A stretch of DNA of 64,000 nt, from the NCBI GenBank assembly GCA_021846965.1, contig JAJZWA010000008.1, forward strand, positions 18,995-82,994, written 5' to 3'. The translations under genes were made by a program, and so were the position numbers. Each line of letters begins with the position of its first letter. The first letter of the stretch is position 1. The DNA comes from Pseudomonadota bacterium. GTDB lineage: Bacteria; Pseudomonadota; Gammaproteobacteria; Burkholderiales; Burkholderiaceae_C. Below are positions 50,447 to 59,745 of the stretch, piece by piece. The notes under the pieces were generated by a model. The model had not been told where the DNA came from. It saw nothing but the letters and a program-made list of their open reading frames with translations, and did not search any database.

Positions 50447-50571
50447 AAAGCTTTTAAATCAACGGCTTAGCGCATCCCTGGAGCCCTCGGAAACATCCCT
50501 GTCCTGGGCGAGCACGCGAAGCGGCCCTGCCCCTTGCCAGCAAGACAAGGTCTAGTCAGCAGGTTGGGTGC

Positions 50572-52104
50572 TCAGGATGCCTTTTGACGCATGAGCCTCC
50601 AGGGTTCCACCATTGGGTCGTAGTCAACCCCAAACGCTTGGTGAATTCTGGCCATAGATGCCTCTACGCTGCACGTAAGTCGGCTAGAAATGTTTTGTAG
50701 TGGATCGACAACCGAAAGCAGTTGCCTCGCGTCCATGCGATGGCTTTTTTGGTCTCTTGCTTGATCTGCCAAAGACTCCATAACACGATCCAGCGTAACT
50801 GTGCCATCAGCTACTGCAACCATCAGCCTCTCATACTCATCAAGCGACAGAATAAAAATATTCTCGAGCGATAATTCTTGAGTGGTCGAGAGCCGCACTT
50901 TGTCATCGATTTGTGATGACCCTTCCGAGCTAATCAGCTCAAGCTGGTGTCCGGTCGGAATATACAGTTGCCGGTTCGTCACAAGCAGAAGAAAATCTCT
51001 TTTCCTGGTTCCCCAAAACGAATCGCATCCTGTGCTAGAAAGTCGTCGACTCACGTCGGCACCTTTTGCGACTCCATCGCGAAGCTTGTAAAGCTTGGCA
51101 CGCGAAAACGCCGCATTGTCAAAGGTCATGTAGGCATCTTGGTAGAGCCCAAACTTGGCCTCCACCAGCACATTGATGTCTCCGGCGCGGAGTATAATTT
51201 CGACAGCTCTTTTATCTCCGCCGTAAAACCCCCAGAATTGATTCTCAGGCAAACTGGGGAGTTTCGTGTTTTTAGCCAATTCAACGACATAATCCTCGAA
51301 TATATCGCTGAATGTCTTTGTATAGGCCTCTCCGCCGCCTGATAGTTTGTGGTGGACAAGCTCGTCCATGCCGCGAGAAAAGACCTTTCGATGCCAGCAA
51401 AAATGGAGGCCATGCGATCCGCGCAGAAGGGGGAATTGCCGAAAAACGGGGGCCTCGAAAAGAAAATTTTGGCGACTGCGATTCTCGATGGGCTCACTCT
51501 GCAGGTGGGCTCGTAAACCGCGCATGTCTTTTGACAACGCAGCTAGCATGACGTCTATGCCGTTGCCATATCTGGGTCTCAAGGCATCGAAATAATTGCT
51601 GGTTAGAGGCTCTCGCCCCTGCAGGACTGCTGCGTAAACCGCCCATGCGAGGTCTAGAAAGTCGTTCGGGGTTAGTCCGAATACAGCCTCAAACGAGTCC
51701 TTTGCCGGATGTCCGTCTGGAAGCCCCCCAAGGATCGCTGGCCATCTGACGAACTCGAAGGTGTCAGGGCGCTGAAACTCCATCTGAACGTACGCCCAAG
51801 ATCGAACCGCACGATGCAGATTTTGGGGTGGTCCATCTCCGCTAAGCCCGCCGGATGCCCAGATTTTTTGCGCCAACGCGGCAAGCTTACCAGGGGTGAT
51901 CGACGGCCCAATTTCGTAGATCATTCGATCCTGTAAGGCCAATTTCGCTAGGGAAAGAATCAGCCAGGGGAGTGCGCGAACTTCCTTTTCGGGCGTCTCA
52001 AATCGCTGATGCAGGAGGATTAGCGCGGACTCTACGATCGAAGTGGCGTTGTATTTTCGAAGCTCGTTTCTTGCGGCCCTATACGTCGCTTCTGAATCCG
52101 TCAT
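50572..52104 (-). CDS. Uncharacterised protein with PD-(D/E)xK-like nuclease motif, in the type I R-M operon
   Basis: I do not recognise the family of this 510-residue protein as a whole. Residues 295-320 read as a PD-(D/E)xK core: a helix with Glu 270 (SDIFEDYVVEL), then GDINVLVEAKFG with Asp 309, Glu 315 and Lys 317 at classical spacing. The N-terminal half is helical and has no motif I know. It starts 18 bases after hsdR stops, on the same strand, so it belongs to the R-M transcript. Its base composition is clearly more AT-rich than hsdM and hsdR, pointing to a different source. A defence nuclease is the likely role; this is inference. Confidence 0.65.
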   Translation of the reverse strand: MTDSEATYRAARNELRKYNATSIVESALILLHQRFETPEKEVRALPWLILSLAKLALQDRMIYEIGPSITPGKLAALAQKIWASGGLSGDGPPQNLHRAVRSWAYVQMEFQRPDTFEFVRWPAILGGLPDGHPAKDSFEAVFGLTPNDFLDLAWAVYAAVLQGREPLTSNYFDALRPRYGNGIDVMLAALSKDMRGLRAHLQSEPIENRSRQNFLFEAPVFRQFPLLRGSHGLHFCWHRKVFSRGMDELVHHKLSGGGEAYTKTFSDIFEDYVVELAKNTKLPSLPENQFWGFYGGDKRAVEIILRAGDINVLVEAKFGLYQDAYMTFDNAAFSRAKLYKLRDGVAKGADVSRRLSSTGCDSFWGTRKRDFLLLVTNRQLYIPTGHQLELISSEGSSQIDDKVRLSTTQELSLENIFILSLDEYERLMVAVADGTVTLDRVMESLADQARDQKSHRMDARQLLSVVDPLQNISSRLTCSVEASMARIHQAFGVDYDPMVEPWRLMRQKAS

Positions 52105-52122
52105 GAAGAGATATTCCCTGAT

Positions 52123-55100
52123 TCACTGACCGCGGGTGTCTAGCACGCGGCTTTCTACGGTCAATTGATAGATCAGATCGATAAACGAGCTCATAGCCTG
52201 CTTGTCGGACTTCAGCAGGATGGTCGCCAGCTTCTGGTGTGAGGAGAGCGCTCGCACGACCGCATTCTGGACAGCTCCGGGCAGGTTGCCCTTCATGGCC
52301 TGGTCGCGGTCGTTGTTCGCGATCTGGGCCATCACCACCTCGTTTTCCTTGGTGATAGCGGTAACCTGATTCGCAAAGGCCATCTGGTCGCGTACGGGCG
52401 CAGCCTCCCCAAAGAGCTTGTTCAGCCGATCGATGATCTCCTGCAAGTACCTGGCGTCGTCCGGGTCGCCTTCGCTGCGACCAGCCGCGATCGGCAGGAG
52501 CAGCGGCTTGTCTTCTCCCGAGCTACCGCCCGTCGGCGACGGCGCCGCACCGCCTGTCACGGCCTTGATCTCGAAGCCCGTCAGCACCAGAGCCTTCAGG
52601 TCGATATTTTCGGGGGCCTCGCCATCCAGGCGCTTTTGCAGGAGCTTCGCGAAGGCTGCGTAGTTCTCGAGCTCTGGATCTCCCAGGTCTCCCAGTTGGG
52701 CGATGTAGGTGTAAGTCCGGCAGAAGCGCCCCAGCCCGCGTTTGAACGTCATGAGGTGAGCAACCTGCTGTGCGTACTCCCGGCGGTGATGGTCGGCCTC
52801 CTTGGCCCCATCCTGGTTGCCCGCTGCGTGGGCTTTCGCGTAGGCATCTTCCCAGGTATCGATCGCGCCGCGAAGGGTCTTCAACTTCTCGTTGAAAACT
52901 CGTGTGGGCCGCTCGGTTGCCGCGTACAAGGCCTTGTGCTGAGGCTCCTGCGCCCCCGCGATGTCGCTGATGGTCTTGAAGCGAGCCGCCTTGAATGCCT
53001 CGAGATCCTGCGCGTCGAAGATGCCCGCTGCTTCCAGCAGATCCCGCAGGTCATAGATGACGTTCGGGTCCTGCACGTCATCGACCTCGGCGCCTGCGTC
53101 GTAGAGGGCAAATGCCTCCCGAACAGCCTTGGGGTCGTTGACGAAGTCGATGATGAAGGTCGCGTCCTTGCCCGGAGCGATGCGGTTGAGTCGAGAGAAG
53201 GTTTGCACGATCTCGACCTCGTTGGCGATCTTCTTGTCGACGTACATGGCGACCAGCTTCGGCTGATCGAAGCCCGTCTGGAACTTGTCCGCCACGAGCA
53301 TCAGGCGGTACTCCGGACGATCGAACGCCGCGCGCAAATCCTCGCCACCGATCTGCGGGTTCATGTTGGCCTCGGTGAATTCGGCGGCCTCATCGACGAT
53401 GAAGGTGTCGCCGCCCAGGACATCATCTTGGGAGTGCATCACCTGCTTGCCGCTCACCGCCCCCGAGAAGGCGATCAGGCACCGAATCCCCAGGTGTTCA
53501 GGGTGCTTGGAGAGATAGGCGTCGAAAGCCTTCTTGTAGCGAACAACGGCGGGACGGGAACTGGTCACGACCATCGCCTTGGCCTTGCCGTCCAGCAGAT
53601 GCATCACGTTGCGGCTGAAGTGCTCCACGATGAACTGCACCTTCTGAATGACGTTCGTCGGATGCAATGTCGTCCACTGCGCCAGAGCCTTTCTCGCACG
53701 CTTGTTGCTGACACGCTTGTTGTCCTCGATCTTCTTCGCCAGGTTGTAGGCGGTCTTGTAGGGGGTGTACCCCTGCAGCACATCGAGGATGAAGCCTTCC
53801 TCAATGGCCTGGCGCATCGTGTACCGGTGAAACGGGAGCGGCGGATTGTCCTGCGAGGCGGGCTTGGTGGGGTCTGCCGGCCGCCCGAAGAGCATCAGTG
53901 TGGAATGCTTGGGCGTCGCCGTGAACGCGAAATTGCTGATGTTGCTGGGGCGCACACGAGACTTCTGCATGAGCTCGAGGAGCTCGTCCACGGTGAGCTT
54001 GTCCATACCGCCTTGCTTGCTCATGCCAAGCGCTGCCTGCAGCTTGCTGGCGGTGGTTCCCGTCTGCGATGTGTGCGCCTCGTCGATGATCACCGCGAAG
54101 CTCTTTCCCCGAAGCTTCTCCTCCGTCACGAGCACCTCCATCGCGTACGGGAAGGTCTGGATCGTCACGACGATGATCGGAACACCGGTGAGCAATGCCT
54201 CGGTGAGCTGTTTGCTCTTGGACTGCTTCGACTTGGATCGATCGATGGCAGCAATCACACCGAACTGATGATCGATTTGCTTGATGGCGTCTTGCAGCTG
54301 GCTGTCAAGCACGGTGCGGTCGGTGACGATCACCACGCTGTTGAAGACCGGATCCCCGTTGTCCCGTCGCAGCTTGATGAGGTCGTGGGCCGTCCACGAG
54401 ATCGTGCTGGTCTTGCCAGATCCTGCGCTGTGGTCGCAGAGGTACTGCATGCCAGCTCCGTTGGCCCGGGCGTCCTCGATCATCGCGTTGACCGCAGCCC
54501 ACTGGTGGTAGCGAGGAAACATCAAGGTCTCCCGCTTCGTCCAGTTGCCCTTGAGGTCGACCACATCGCGCTTTTCCATGTAGACGAAGCTGTGGAAGAT
54601 GCGCAACCAGGCATCGCGCTGGCAGATCTGCTCCCAGAAGTAGGCCACCGGGTACTCGCCATCGGCCCGCGGCGGGTTGCCGGCATGGCCGTTATTCCCT
54701 TGGTTGAAGGGCAGGAAAAAGGTGTTGTCCCCGCTGAGCTTGGTAGTCATCTGGATGTCCGAGTCGGACATCGCGAAGTGCACGACTGCGCCGCGCTTGA
54801 AGGTCAGCAGCGGCTCCTGGCGCTTGGTCACAGGATCGAACGGCACGCGGTCCTTTCGGTACTGGGCCATAGCGGCCTCAGCAGACTGCGTGAAATCGGT
54901 CTTGAGCTCGACGGTGGCCACCGGGATTCCGTTGATGAACAGCACCAGGTCGATCGCCAGCTCGCGTGTGGGGTGGTACTTCAGCTGGGGCACCACCCGG
55001 AGGATGTTGGCGGCGTAGCGCTTGAGTACATCGACGTTGCGCTTGTCCTCGGGAGCCGTCTCTGAGAGGTCAATCTGGCCGCATCCCGCCACTGAGATGC

Positions 55101-55374
55101 CGCGCCGCAGGACGTGCATGGTGCCCTTCTTGGGGTCAGCCAGCGCCTTCTCCAGCTGCTTCATCAGGTGCTCACAAGCCTTGTCGCCGTAGTCGTTCAC
55201 CAGCTTGGCCCAGACCTTCGGCTGGGAGGCTTGTACCCATGCTTGCAGGTCTTCGGGGTACAGCGCCCGCTCCGTGTCGTACTGGTCGGTGTGGCCAACC
55301 TTCCAACCCTGTCCCTCAAGCTTGGCGACGACGTAGCTCTCGAAGTGCTTTTCCTGGTGCGCGGTGTCGGTCAT
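52123..55374 (-). CDS. hsdR: Type I restriction enzyme R subunit HsdR
   Basis: The 1083-residue protein has an N-terminal nuclease domain with Asp 142 and Glu156-Leu-Lys158 (ELAIDLVLF, VATVELKTDF), then an SF2 translocase. Walker A is HSAGSGKT at about 315-322, the DEAH-like box is in FAVIIDEAHTSQTG, motif III is NFAFTATPKHST, and motif VI is QTFSRLNRIAPGK. It cuts unmodified DNA after ATP-driven translocation in complex with HsdM and HsdS. The ATG at 55374 overlaps the HEPN-like gene stop (ATGA). All key residues are present, so the subunit looks functional. Confidence 0.95.
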   Translation of the reverse strand: MTDTAHQEKHFESYVVAKLEGQGWKVGHTDQYDTERALYPEDLQAWVQASQPKVWAKLVNDYGDKACEHLMKQLEKALADPKKGTMHVLRRGISVAGCGQIDLSETAPEDKRNVDVLKRYAANILRVVPQLKYHPTRELAIDLVLFINGIPVATVELKTDFTQSAEAAMAQYRKDRVPFDPVTKRQEPLLTFKRGAVVHFAMSDSDIQMTTKLSGDNTFFLPFNQGNNGHAGNPPRADGEYPVAYFWEQICQRDAWLRIFHSFVYMEKRDVVDLKGNWTKRETLMFPRYHQWAAVNAMIEDARANGAGMQYLCDHSAGSGKTSTISWTAHDLIKLRRDNGDPVFNSVVIVTDRTVLDSQLQDAIKQIDHQFGVIAAIDRSKSKQSKSKQLTEALLTGVPIIVVTIQTFPYAMEVLVTEEKLRGKSFAVIIDEAHTSQTGTTASKLQAALGMSKQGGMDKLTVDELLELMQKSRVRPSNISNFAFTATPKHSTLMLFGRPADPTKPASQDNPPLPFHRYTMRQAIEEGFILDVLQGYTPYKTAYNLAKKIEDNKRVSNKRARKALAQWTTLHPTNVIQKVQFIVEHFSRNVMHLLDGKAKAMVVTSSRPAVVRYKKAFDAYLSKHPEHLGIRCLIAFSGAVSGKQVMHSQDDVLGGDTFIVDEAAEFTEANMNPQIGGEDLRAAFDRPEYRLMLVADKFQTGFDQPKLVAMYVDKKIANEVEIVQTFSRLNRIAPGKDATFIIDFVNDPKAVREAFALYDAGAEVDDVQDPNVIYDLRDLLEAAGIFDAQDLEAFKAARFKTISDIAGAQEPQHKALYAATERPTRVFNEKLKTLRGAIDTWEDAYAKAHAAGNQDGAKEADHHRREYAQQVAHLMTFKRGLGRFCRTYTYIAQLGDLGDPELENYAAFAKLLQKRLDGEAPENIDLKALVLTGFEIKAVTGGAAPSPTGGSSGEDKPLLLPIAAGRSEGDPDDARYLQEIIDRLNKLFGEAAPVRDQMAFANQVTAITKENEVVMAQIANNDRDQAMKGNLPGAVQNAVVRALSSHQKLATILLKSDKQAMSSFIDLIYQLTVESRVLDTRGQ

Positions 55375-55916
55375 GCCAAGTCCTTGGAGTTGTTGCTCTG
55401 GGCCTGGAACAGTGCGTTGATCGCATCAATAACCATGTGCACGAACGGGATGGCGAGAGCTTGGTTAAGCACTTCCCGGCTTTCCTTCCCGTGTGCGAAG
55501 CCATTTCTTGACCCACTGACGAAACCGGGCAAGCTGATGTACTCATGCCCGCTGCCGCGCAGCATGTTTCGACGTGACGCTTCTTTCAGCATCGTGTCAA
55601 GGTTGTCGCGGCACTCCTCGCTCTTGCCGAGAGCACGTCTCAGGGACGCCTCCAGCGCGATTTGCGCGTAGTGGACGGCAGCGGTGGTGAAGTCAAAGAC
55701 GTAGGTGCTGTACAGCAGGAGATCCTTCGCCAGCTCGATGTTCTGGCGAACATGCTCGGGAACGTGCTCGATGCATGCCATCGAAGACAGCGTGTGGTGA
55801 AGTTCAGCAACGGCCGCACGCTCGTACGCACCCTCCGACTTGCCAAAAACCAGCGGACCAATGCGTACATCGAGCGATGCAGTGTCGGGCGCAAAAACTT
55901 GATCAAGCGCCTTCAC
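55371..55916 (-). CDS. HEPN-like protein embedded between hsdS and hsdR
   Basis: This 181-residue, mostly helical protein is not a standard R-M subunit. It contains SRNGFAHGKE, an R-x4-H motif (Arg 137, His 142), which is the catalytic signature of HEPN ribonucleases, after a long helical region (HVRQNIELAKDLLLYSTYVFDFTTAAVHYAQIALEASLRRAL) of HEPN/DUF4145 type. It starts with GTG at 55916, overlapping the hsdS stop, and its stop overlaps the hsdR start, so it is tightly coupled. HEPN proteins often act as RNases that stop growth during infection (compare PrrC beside type I enzymes). A structural or MNT-partnered role cannot be excluded. Confidence 0.65.
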   Translation of the reverse strand: MKALDQVFAPDTASLDVRIGPLVFGKSEGAYERAAVAELHHTLSSMACIEHVPEHVRQNIELAKDLLLYSTYVFDFTTAAVHYAQIALEASLRRALGKSEECRDNLDTMLKEASRRNMLRGSGHEYISLPGFVSGSRNGFAHGKESREVLNQALAIPFVHMVIDAINALFQAQSNNSKDLA

Positions 55917-57238
55917 GCCGCCTCCCGAAGGTCGATTTGGCCGGTCACGGCAGCGGTAATAAAGGCGGAGCGGCGCTCTTTGAGAAGGTCGATGCTGCGC
56001 TGAGTTTTGGCGATCAGGGCGTCGATGCGGGAGGTTTGACGGTCAAGAAAATTGACAATCCCGAACTGCTCCTCCGGCGGAGGGCATACAACCATCAATT
56101 CACCTTGATCACCCTCAGAAAATGACGGGACTGCGCCGGGTTTCGCATGCAATGAAAAATCAATCGAAGACAAGAGGTAGAAGCAGTAAGTCGTTGATGC
56201 CATCGATGCATTAGGGGTAAAACCTGTCATATTGTTATCGAGGCAACATGCTGAACGAATTACTCGCCTTCTATTCAATGATAGCGCGGCCCCGATTTTT
56301 GCCCAGGCCAACGCTCCAGGCTTGAAGATTGCCGCACCCAGACTAGAAGCGTCTTCCTTGCTAATTGAGTGGCGCGTTTCCCCAAGATTTATCCCATCGA
56401 CTGATTTACCTAGGTCGCCAACTTTGTAAAATGGAAACTCTTTTCCCTCCATGCCTTGCATGGAGGGTGGAAAACCGCTCCCACCTTTTAGGTTGCCCAT
56501 CCGCTTCAGCGCTACAACCTTCCACCCCTCCGGCACCTCCCCGAGCCACTCCACGCCTGAGTTTTTCATTTTGACGGTTGGATCGAGCCCCTTCGTGACG
56601 GCCTGCGTGATCAGCGCCTGACGCTTCTCCTGGAGCAGTTCGATGAAGCGGGTCTTCTTGGCGATCAGGGCGTCGATGCGGGCGGTTTCCCGGTCGAGGT
56701 AATTGACTATGGCCAGACGCTCTGTCGGCGGAGGAAGCGGGACGCGCAAGGACCGCAGGGCTTCGGTGGATAGTTCCTGGAATGTGGTTCCGTTGCCACG
56801 CGAACGCAGTTCGCTTCGCGCCGCAACCAGCAGCGAGGCCAGAAATCTTGCGGGCATGTCGGTCGCTGGTACGAGCGTTCGACATCCTTGGTTGATGGTC
56901 GATGGGATGGTTGTGACGCCGATGCTGCCAATCGGTGCGCGCGTGCTGAGAATCACGCTTCCAGGCGGGGCGAGCCTCACGGCACAACTATCGAACCCCT
57001 GCTGGGAGATGAAGCGACGTGGCGCCCCCAGTTCCGTTGCAGCCTCGTTATCGAGGTCCGCAGGTGTGTACCAGGCAATCTCCCCATCCCAGTACTCAGG
57101 CTTCCCGCTCTCGGGAGTGGTGCCGTTCAGCGTCTCCGCAATGGCTTTTATCGGGGCCGTGCTCCAATGCTCCGGCACCGTCCCAATCCATTCGACGCCG
57201 GAGTCCTTGTACGCAGCGTAGGGCGCGTAGTGGCTCAT
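55913..57238 (-). CDS. hsdS: Type I restriction-modification specificity subunit HsdS
   Basis: The 441-residue protein has two target-recognition domains, each opened by a YKDSGVEWIGTVPEHW- or MKNSGVEWLGEVPEGW-type motif (about residues 11-26 and 222-237). Each is closed by a conserved coiled coil (RLAIVNYLDRETARIDALIAKKTRFIELLQEKRQALI and FGIVNFLDRQTSRIDALIAKTQRSIDLLKERRSAFI). The two domains set the bipartite DNA target. It starts within the last bases of hsdM (ATGA). The sequence between the coiled coils, as expected, is lower in GC and not conserved. Confidence 0.95.
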   Translation of the reverse strand: MSHYAPYAAYKDSGVEWIGTVPEHWSTAPIKAIAETLNGTTPESGKPEYWDGEIAWYTPADLDNEAATELGAPRRFISQQGFDSCAVRLAPPGSVILSTRAPIGSIGVTTIPSTINQGCRTLVPATDMPARFLASLLVAARSELRSRGNGTTFQELSTEALRSLRVPLPPPTERLAIVNYLDRETARIDALIAKKTRFIELLQEKRQALITQAVTKGLDPTVKMKNSGVEWLGEVPEGWKVVALKRMGNLKGGSGFPPSMQGMEGKEFPFYKVGDLGKSVDGINLGETRHSISKEDASSLGAAIFKPGALAWAKIGAALSLNRRRVIRSACCLDNNMTGFTPNASMASTTYCFYLLSSIDFSLHAKPGAVPSFSEGDQGELMVVCPPPEEQFGIVNFLDRQTSRIDALIAKTQRSIDLLKERRSAFITAAVTGQIDLREAA

Positions 57239-59253
57239 TCCGTCACCTCGCCCAGCAGCGCCGCGATCTCGCCCTCCACCTGCTTGAGTTCCGCGTCGAT
57301 CTCTTCGAGTTTGCGCGGCGCCTTGTACTCGTAGAAGAAACGATTGAAGTTGATCTCGAAGCCGACACGGCCGACCTGGAGATCTTTCTCATCGCGGAAG
57401 TCCGGGTCGATGTAGGCATCCGGGACGTGCGGCGTCACTTCCGAAGCAAGGTACTCATTCACGTCCTGCGTGAGCGGGACGTTTTCGTAGTCGGTCAGGT
57501 CGGGGTCAGGAACCACATCGCCTTGCGCGTTGCGCACAGGATCCCCGTTTGGATCTCGCACGCCAAAGGCTTCGAGCATGGCCTTCACGAGCGCTTTGCT
57601 GACCTTGCCGACCTTCGGGGCGGTCTTGGCCGCCTCCTGGGCAAATGCCTCGACCCACGAGTAGGCCTTGGCCTGATTCATGTGGCGAGCCAGCAAGGCC
57701 TCCCATGCGTCTTGCTGCTCTTCTGACAGCTTGGCCCAAGCCTTGTCCTCCCGAAGCTTCTGGAGGGTCTGCTCGTTCACCTGCAAGGCCATGCGCAGGG
57801 GGCGCAGCACGCGGATACGTCGGTAGCCGAAGGTGCGATAGTCCACCATGCGGCTGCAACCCGAGTCCTGCTCGCTCGCGTAGATCTGGACGATCCAGTC
57901 GCGCTGGTAATCCGTGATGATCCGCCGCTTGTTGCCCTCGTTCTTGATCGGCTCCCACATGCTGGTGGCGTCGATCAGCTGGACTTTTCCTTGGCGGCGA
58001 GGGATCTTCTTGTTGGAGAGAATCCACAAGTACGTCCCGATCCCGGTGCGGAAGAAGATCTCCGTGGGCAGGGCCACGATGGCCTCCACGAGATCGTTTT
58101 CCAGCAGCCAGCGGCGGATTTCCGATTCGCCAGATCCGGCGCCGCCGTTGAACAGCGGTGATCCCGACAGGACGATGGCGCCACGCCCACCCCCTTTCTC
58201 CGGCCGCTCCAACTTGCTGGCCAGGTGCATCAGGAAGAGCATCGAGCCGTCATTGATGCGGGGCAGACCGGGCCCGAAGCGGCCCTCGAAACCTCGTCTA
58301 TGCTCAGCTTCGACCGCAGCCTGATCCTTTTCCCACTTTTTCCCGAACGGCGGGTTCGACAAGCAGTAGTGGAAGCGTTCCCCTGCGAAGGCATCCCTGG
58401 ACAAGGTGCTGTACGGGCCGGCGATGTTTTTGGAAAGGTCGCGGCCGCGGTCGCTCTCCAGCGCCCGAAGCAGCATGCTGGTGACGGCAACTGCATGGGT
58501 CTCCGGCTCCAGTTCCTGGCCGTACGGCACCAGGACCGGAGGAACCTTGAAGCGGTTGCTGTACTCCGCGACATGGTTCATGGCATCGGACAAAAACCCG
58601 CCCGTGCCGCACGTCGGGTCGTACAGGGTGCGGATCAGTCCTGGGTTGGACTCGAACAGGGCGTCATCCGGGTCCAAGACGAGCGCGGTAGCCAGGTGGA
58701 CCACATCGCGAGGCGTCATGAAGTCCTCGGCGCCCTCGTTGACCGCCGCTCCGAAGCGGCGAATCAGGTGCTCGTAGACGTTGCTCATCGCCCGATCGGG
58801 AACCGCATCGGGGTGCAGGTCGATGGCCGAGAAATTCTGGCAGATCTTGAACAAGATTCCTGCCTTGTCGAGCCGCAGAACCGTGTTGGTGAACTCAAAC
58901 TGGTCGAAGATCACACGCGCGTTGTCCGAAAACTGCGCGACGTAGTCCTGCAGGTTCTGGCGGGTCTTGGTTCCCCCGAGCGTTGCCAGGGTGTACTCGG
59001 AGGTGTTGTAGAAGGGGTAGCCCGCCGTCTGCCGCAGGATCAAGTCGACATCGATGTCGCTGTCCTTGTGGAGGTGAAACGCATCTCGCACAGCCTGCCG
59101 CGTTGGCTCCAGCACGCACTCCAGGCGGCGTAGCAGCGTGAACGGGAGGATGACCTTGCCGAAGTCCGTGTGCTTGAAGTCCCCCCAGAGGTCTTCGGCG
59201 TTTTTCCAGATAAAGTCCGCCAACGTGGCGGTGGATCCGTTGATGACTGCCAT
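57235..59253 (-). CDS. hsdM: Type I restriction-modification DNA methyltransferase subunit HsdM
   Basis: The 672-residue N6-adenine methyltransferase has the HsdM N-terminal helical domain, the SAM motif DPTCGTGGF at 212-220 and the catalytic NPPF at 300-303. It methylates the target defined by HsdS and is needed for restriction. It is longer than the 500-residue EcoKI type because of a C-terminal extension (about 530-672) with a coiled-coil end. It is the first gene of the M-S-HEPN-R-nuclease operon. Confidence 0.95.
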   Translation of the reverse strand: MAVINGSTATLADFIWKNAEDLWGDFKHTDFGKVILPFTLLRRLECVLEPTRQAVRDAFHLHKDSDIDVDLILRQTAGYPFYNTSEYTLATLGGTKTRQNLQDYVAQFSDNARVIFDQFEFTNTVLRLDKAGILFKICQNFSAIDLHPDAVPDRAMSNVYEHLIRRFGAAVNEGAEDFMTPRDVVHLATALVLDPDDALFESNPGLIRTLYDPTCGTGGFLSDAMNHVAEYSNRFKVPPVLVPYGQELEPETHAVAVTSMLLRALESDRGRDLSKNIAGPYSTLSRDAFAGERFHYCLSNPPFGKKWEKDQAAVEAEHRRGFEGRFGPGLPRINDGSMLFLMHLASKLERPEKGGGRGAIVLSGSPLFNGGAGSGESEIRRWLLENDLVEAIVALPTEIFFRTGIGTYLWILSNKKIPRRQGKVQLIDATSMWEPIKNEGNKRRIITDYQRDWIVQIYASEQDSGCSRMVDYRTFGYRRIRVLRPLRMALQVNEQTLQKLREDKAWAKLSEEQQDAWEALLARHMNQAKAYSWVEAFAQEAAKTAPKVGKVSKALVKAMLEAFGVRDPNGDPVRNAQGDVVPDPDLTDYENVPLTQDVNEYLASEVTPHVPDAYIDPDFRDEKDLQVGRVGFEINFNRFFYEYKAPRKLEEIDAELKQVEGEIAALLGEVTE

Positions 59254-59353
59254 CTTCTTTATGAGTCGTTTTGGTTGCTATCAGGTCTAGGGCGAGTGCC
59301 CATGCCTCTACAGGAGGCGGGCGCCGTTCGAAGTCGTGCCACTCACAACTTCG

Positions 59354-59587
59354 TCATTCCGGCAGCGACGTCCCTGGTTCCACAGCTCTGCGCAGCGCCG
59401 CCTGGAAATCCATCCCGGCGTCCGCCATCTCTGCCATGAGCGTGGCAATGATGGCCAGGTGCGTCGGCACATCGCCCTTCGAGGCGTAGTTGGTGATCGA
59501 GTTGGGGGTCTGGCCAAGCAGCGCCGCGAAGGCTCGAACCGTCAGGCCAGCCTTTCCCAATTGACGCTTGAACTCTGTGTAGGTCAT
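59354..59587 (-). CDS. Small HTH (XRE-like) protein upstream of hsdM
   Basis: This 77-residue protein contains a helix-turn-helix (LTVRAFAALLGQTPNSITNYASKG, about residues 16-39) of the XRE/Cro kind with no other domain. It precedes hsdM by 100 bases on the same strand. Such small regulators often serve as controller proteins that delay restriction until methylation is established. The start at 59587 is the first ATG before the HTH; it lacks a strong ribosome site. The role is inferred from position. Confidence 0.65.
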   Translation of the reverse strand: MTYTEFKRQLGKAGLTVRAFAALLGQTPNSITNYASKGDVPTHLAIIATLMAEMADAGMDFQAALRRAVEPGTSLPE

Positions 59588-59693
59588 GGCGATCCAGTCT
59601 ATCAGCGGGCCGCGCTGACAAACACAGCAGAATGTACTCAAAACACAGAATTTTTGTTGCTCCTTCGCAACCAGGGCCGTGTCCCTTGTTGAC

Positions 59694-59711
59694 GCACATA
59701 ATTTCATGTGC
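59694..59711. promoter_or_regulatory. Inverted repeat, candidate operator between HTH gene and transposase
   Basis: GCACAT AATTTC ATGTGC is a perfect 6-6-6 inverted repeat in the gap between the divergent HTH gene and the transposase. A second, ACACA TAGAAG TGTGT, follows at 59722-59737, just before the transposase ATG. They are plausible binding sites for the HTH protein and would link R-M control to transposase control. Confidence 0.45.
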
Positions 59712-59745
59712 CTACCATCGAACACATAGAAGTGTGTGAACGACG

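Noticed and set aside
52636..55065. An 809-codon plus-strand open frame opposite hsdR
   Set aside because: hsdR has all family motifs on the minus strand. The opposite frame shows no recognisable domain and no ribosome site.
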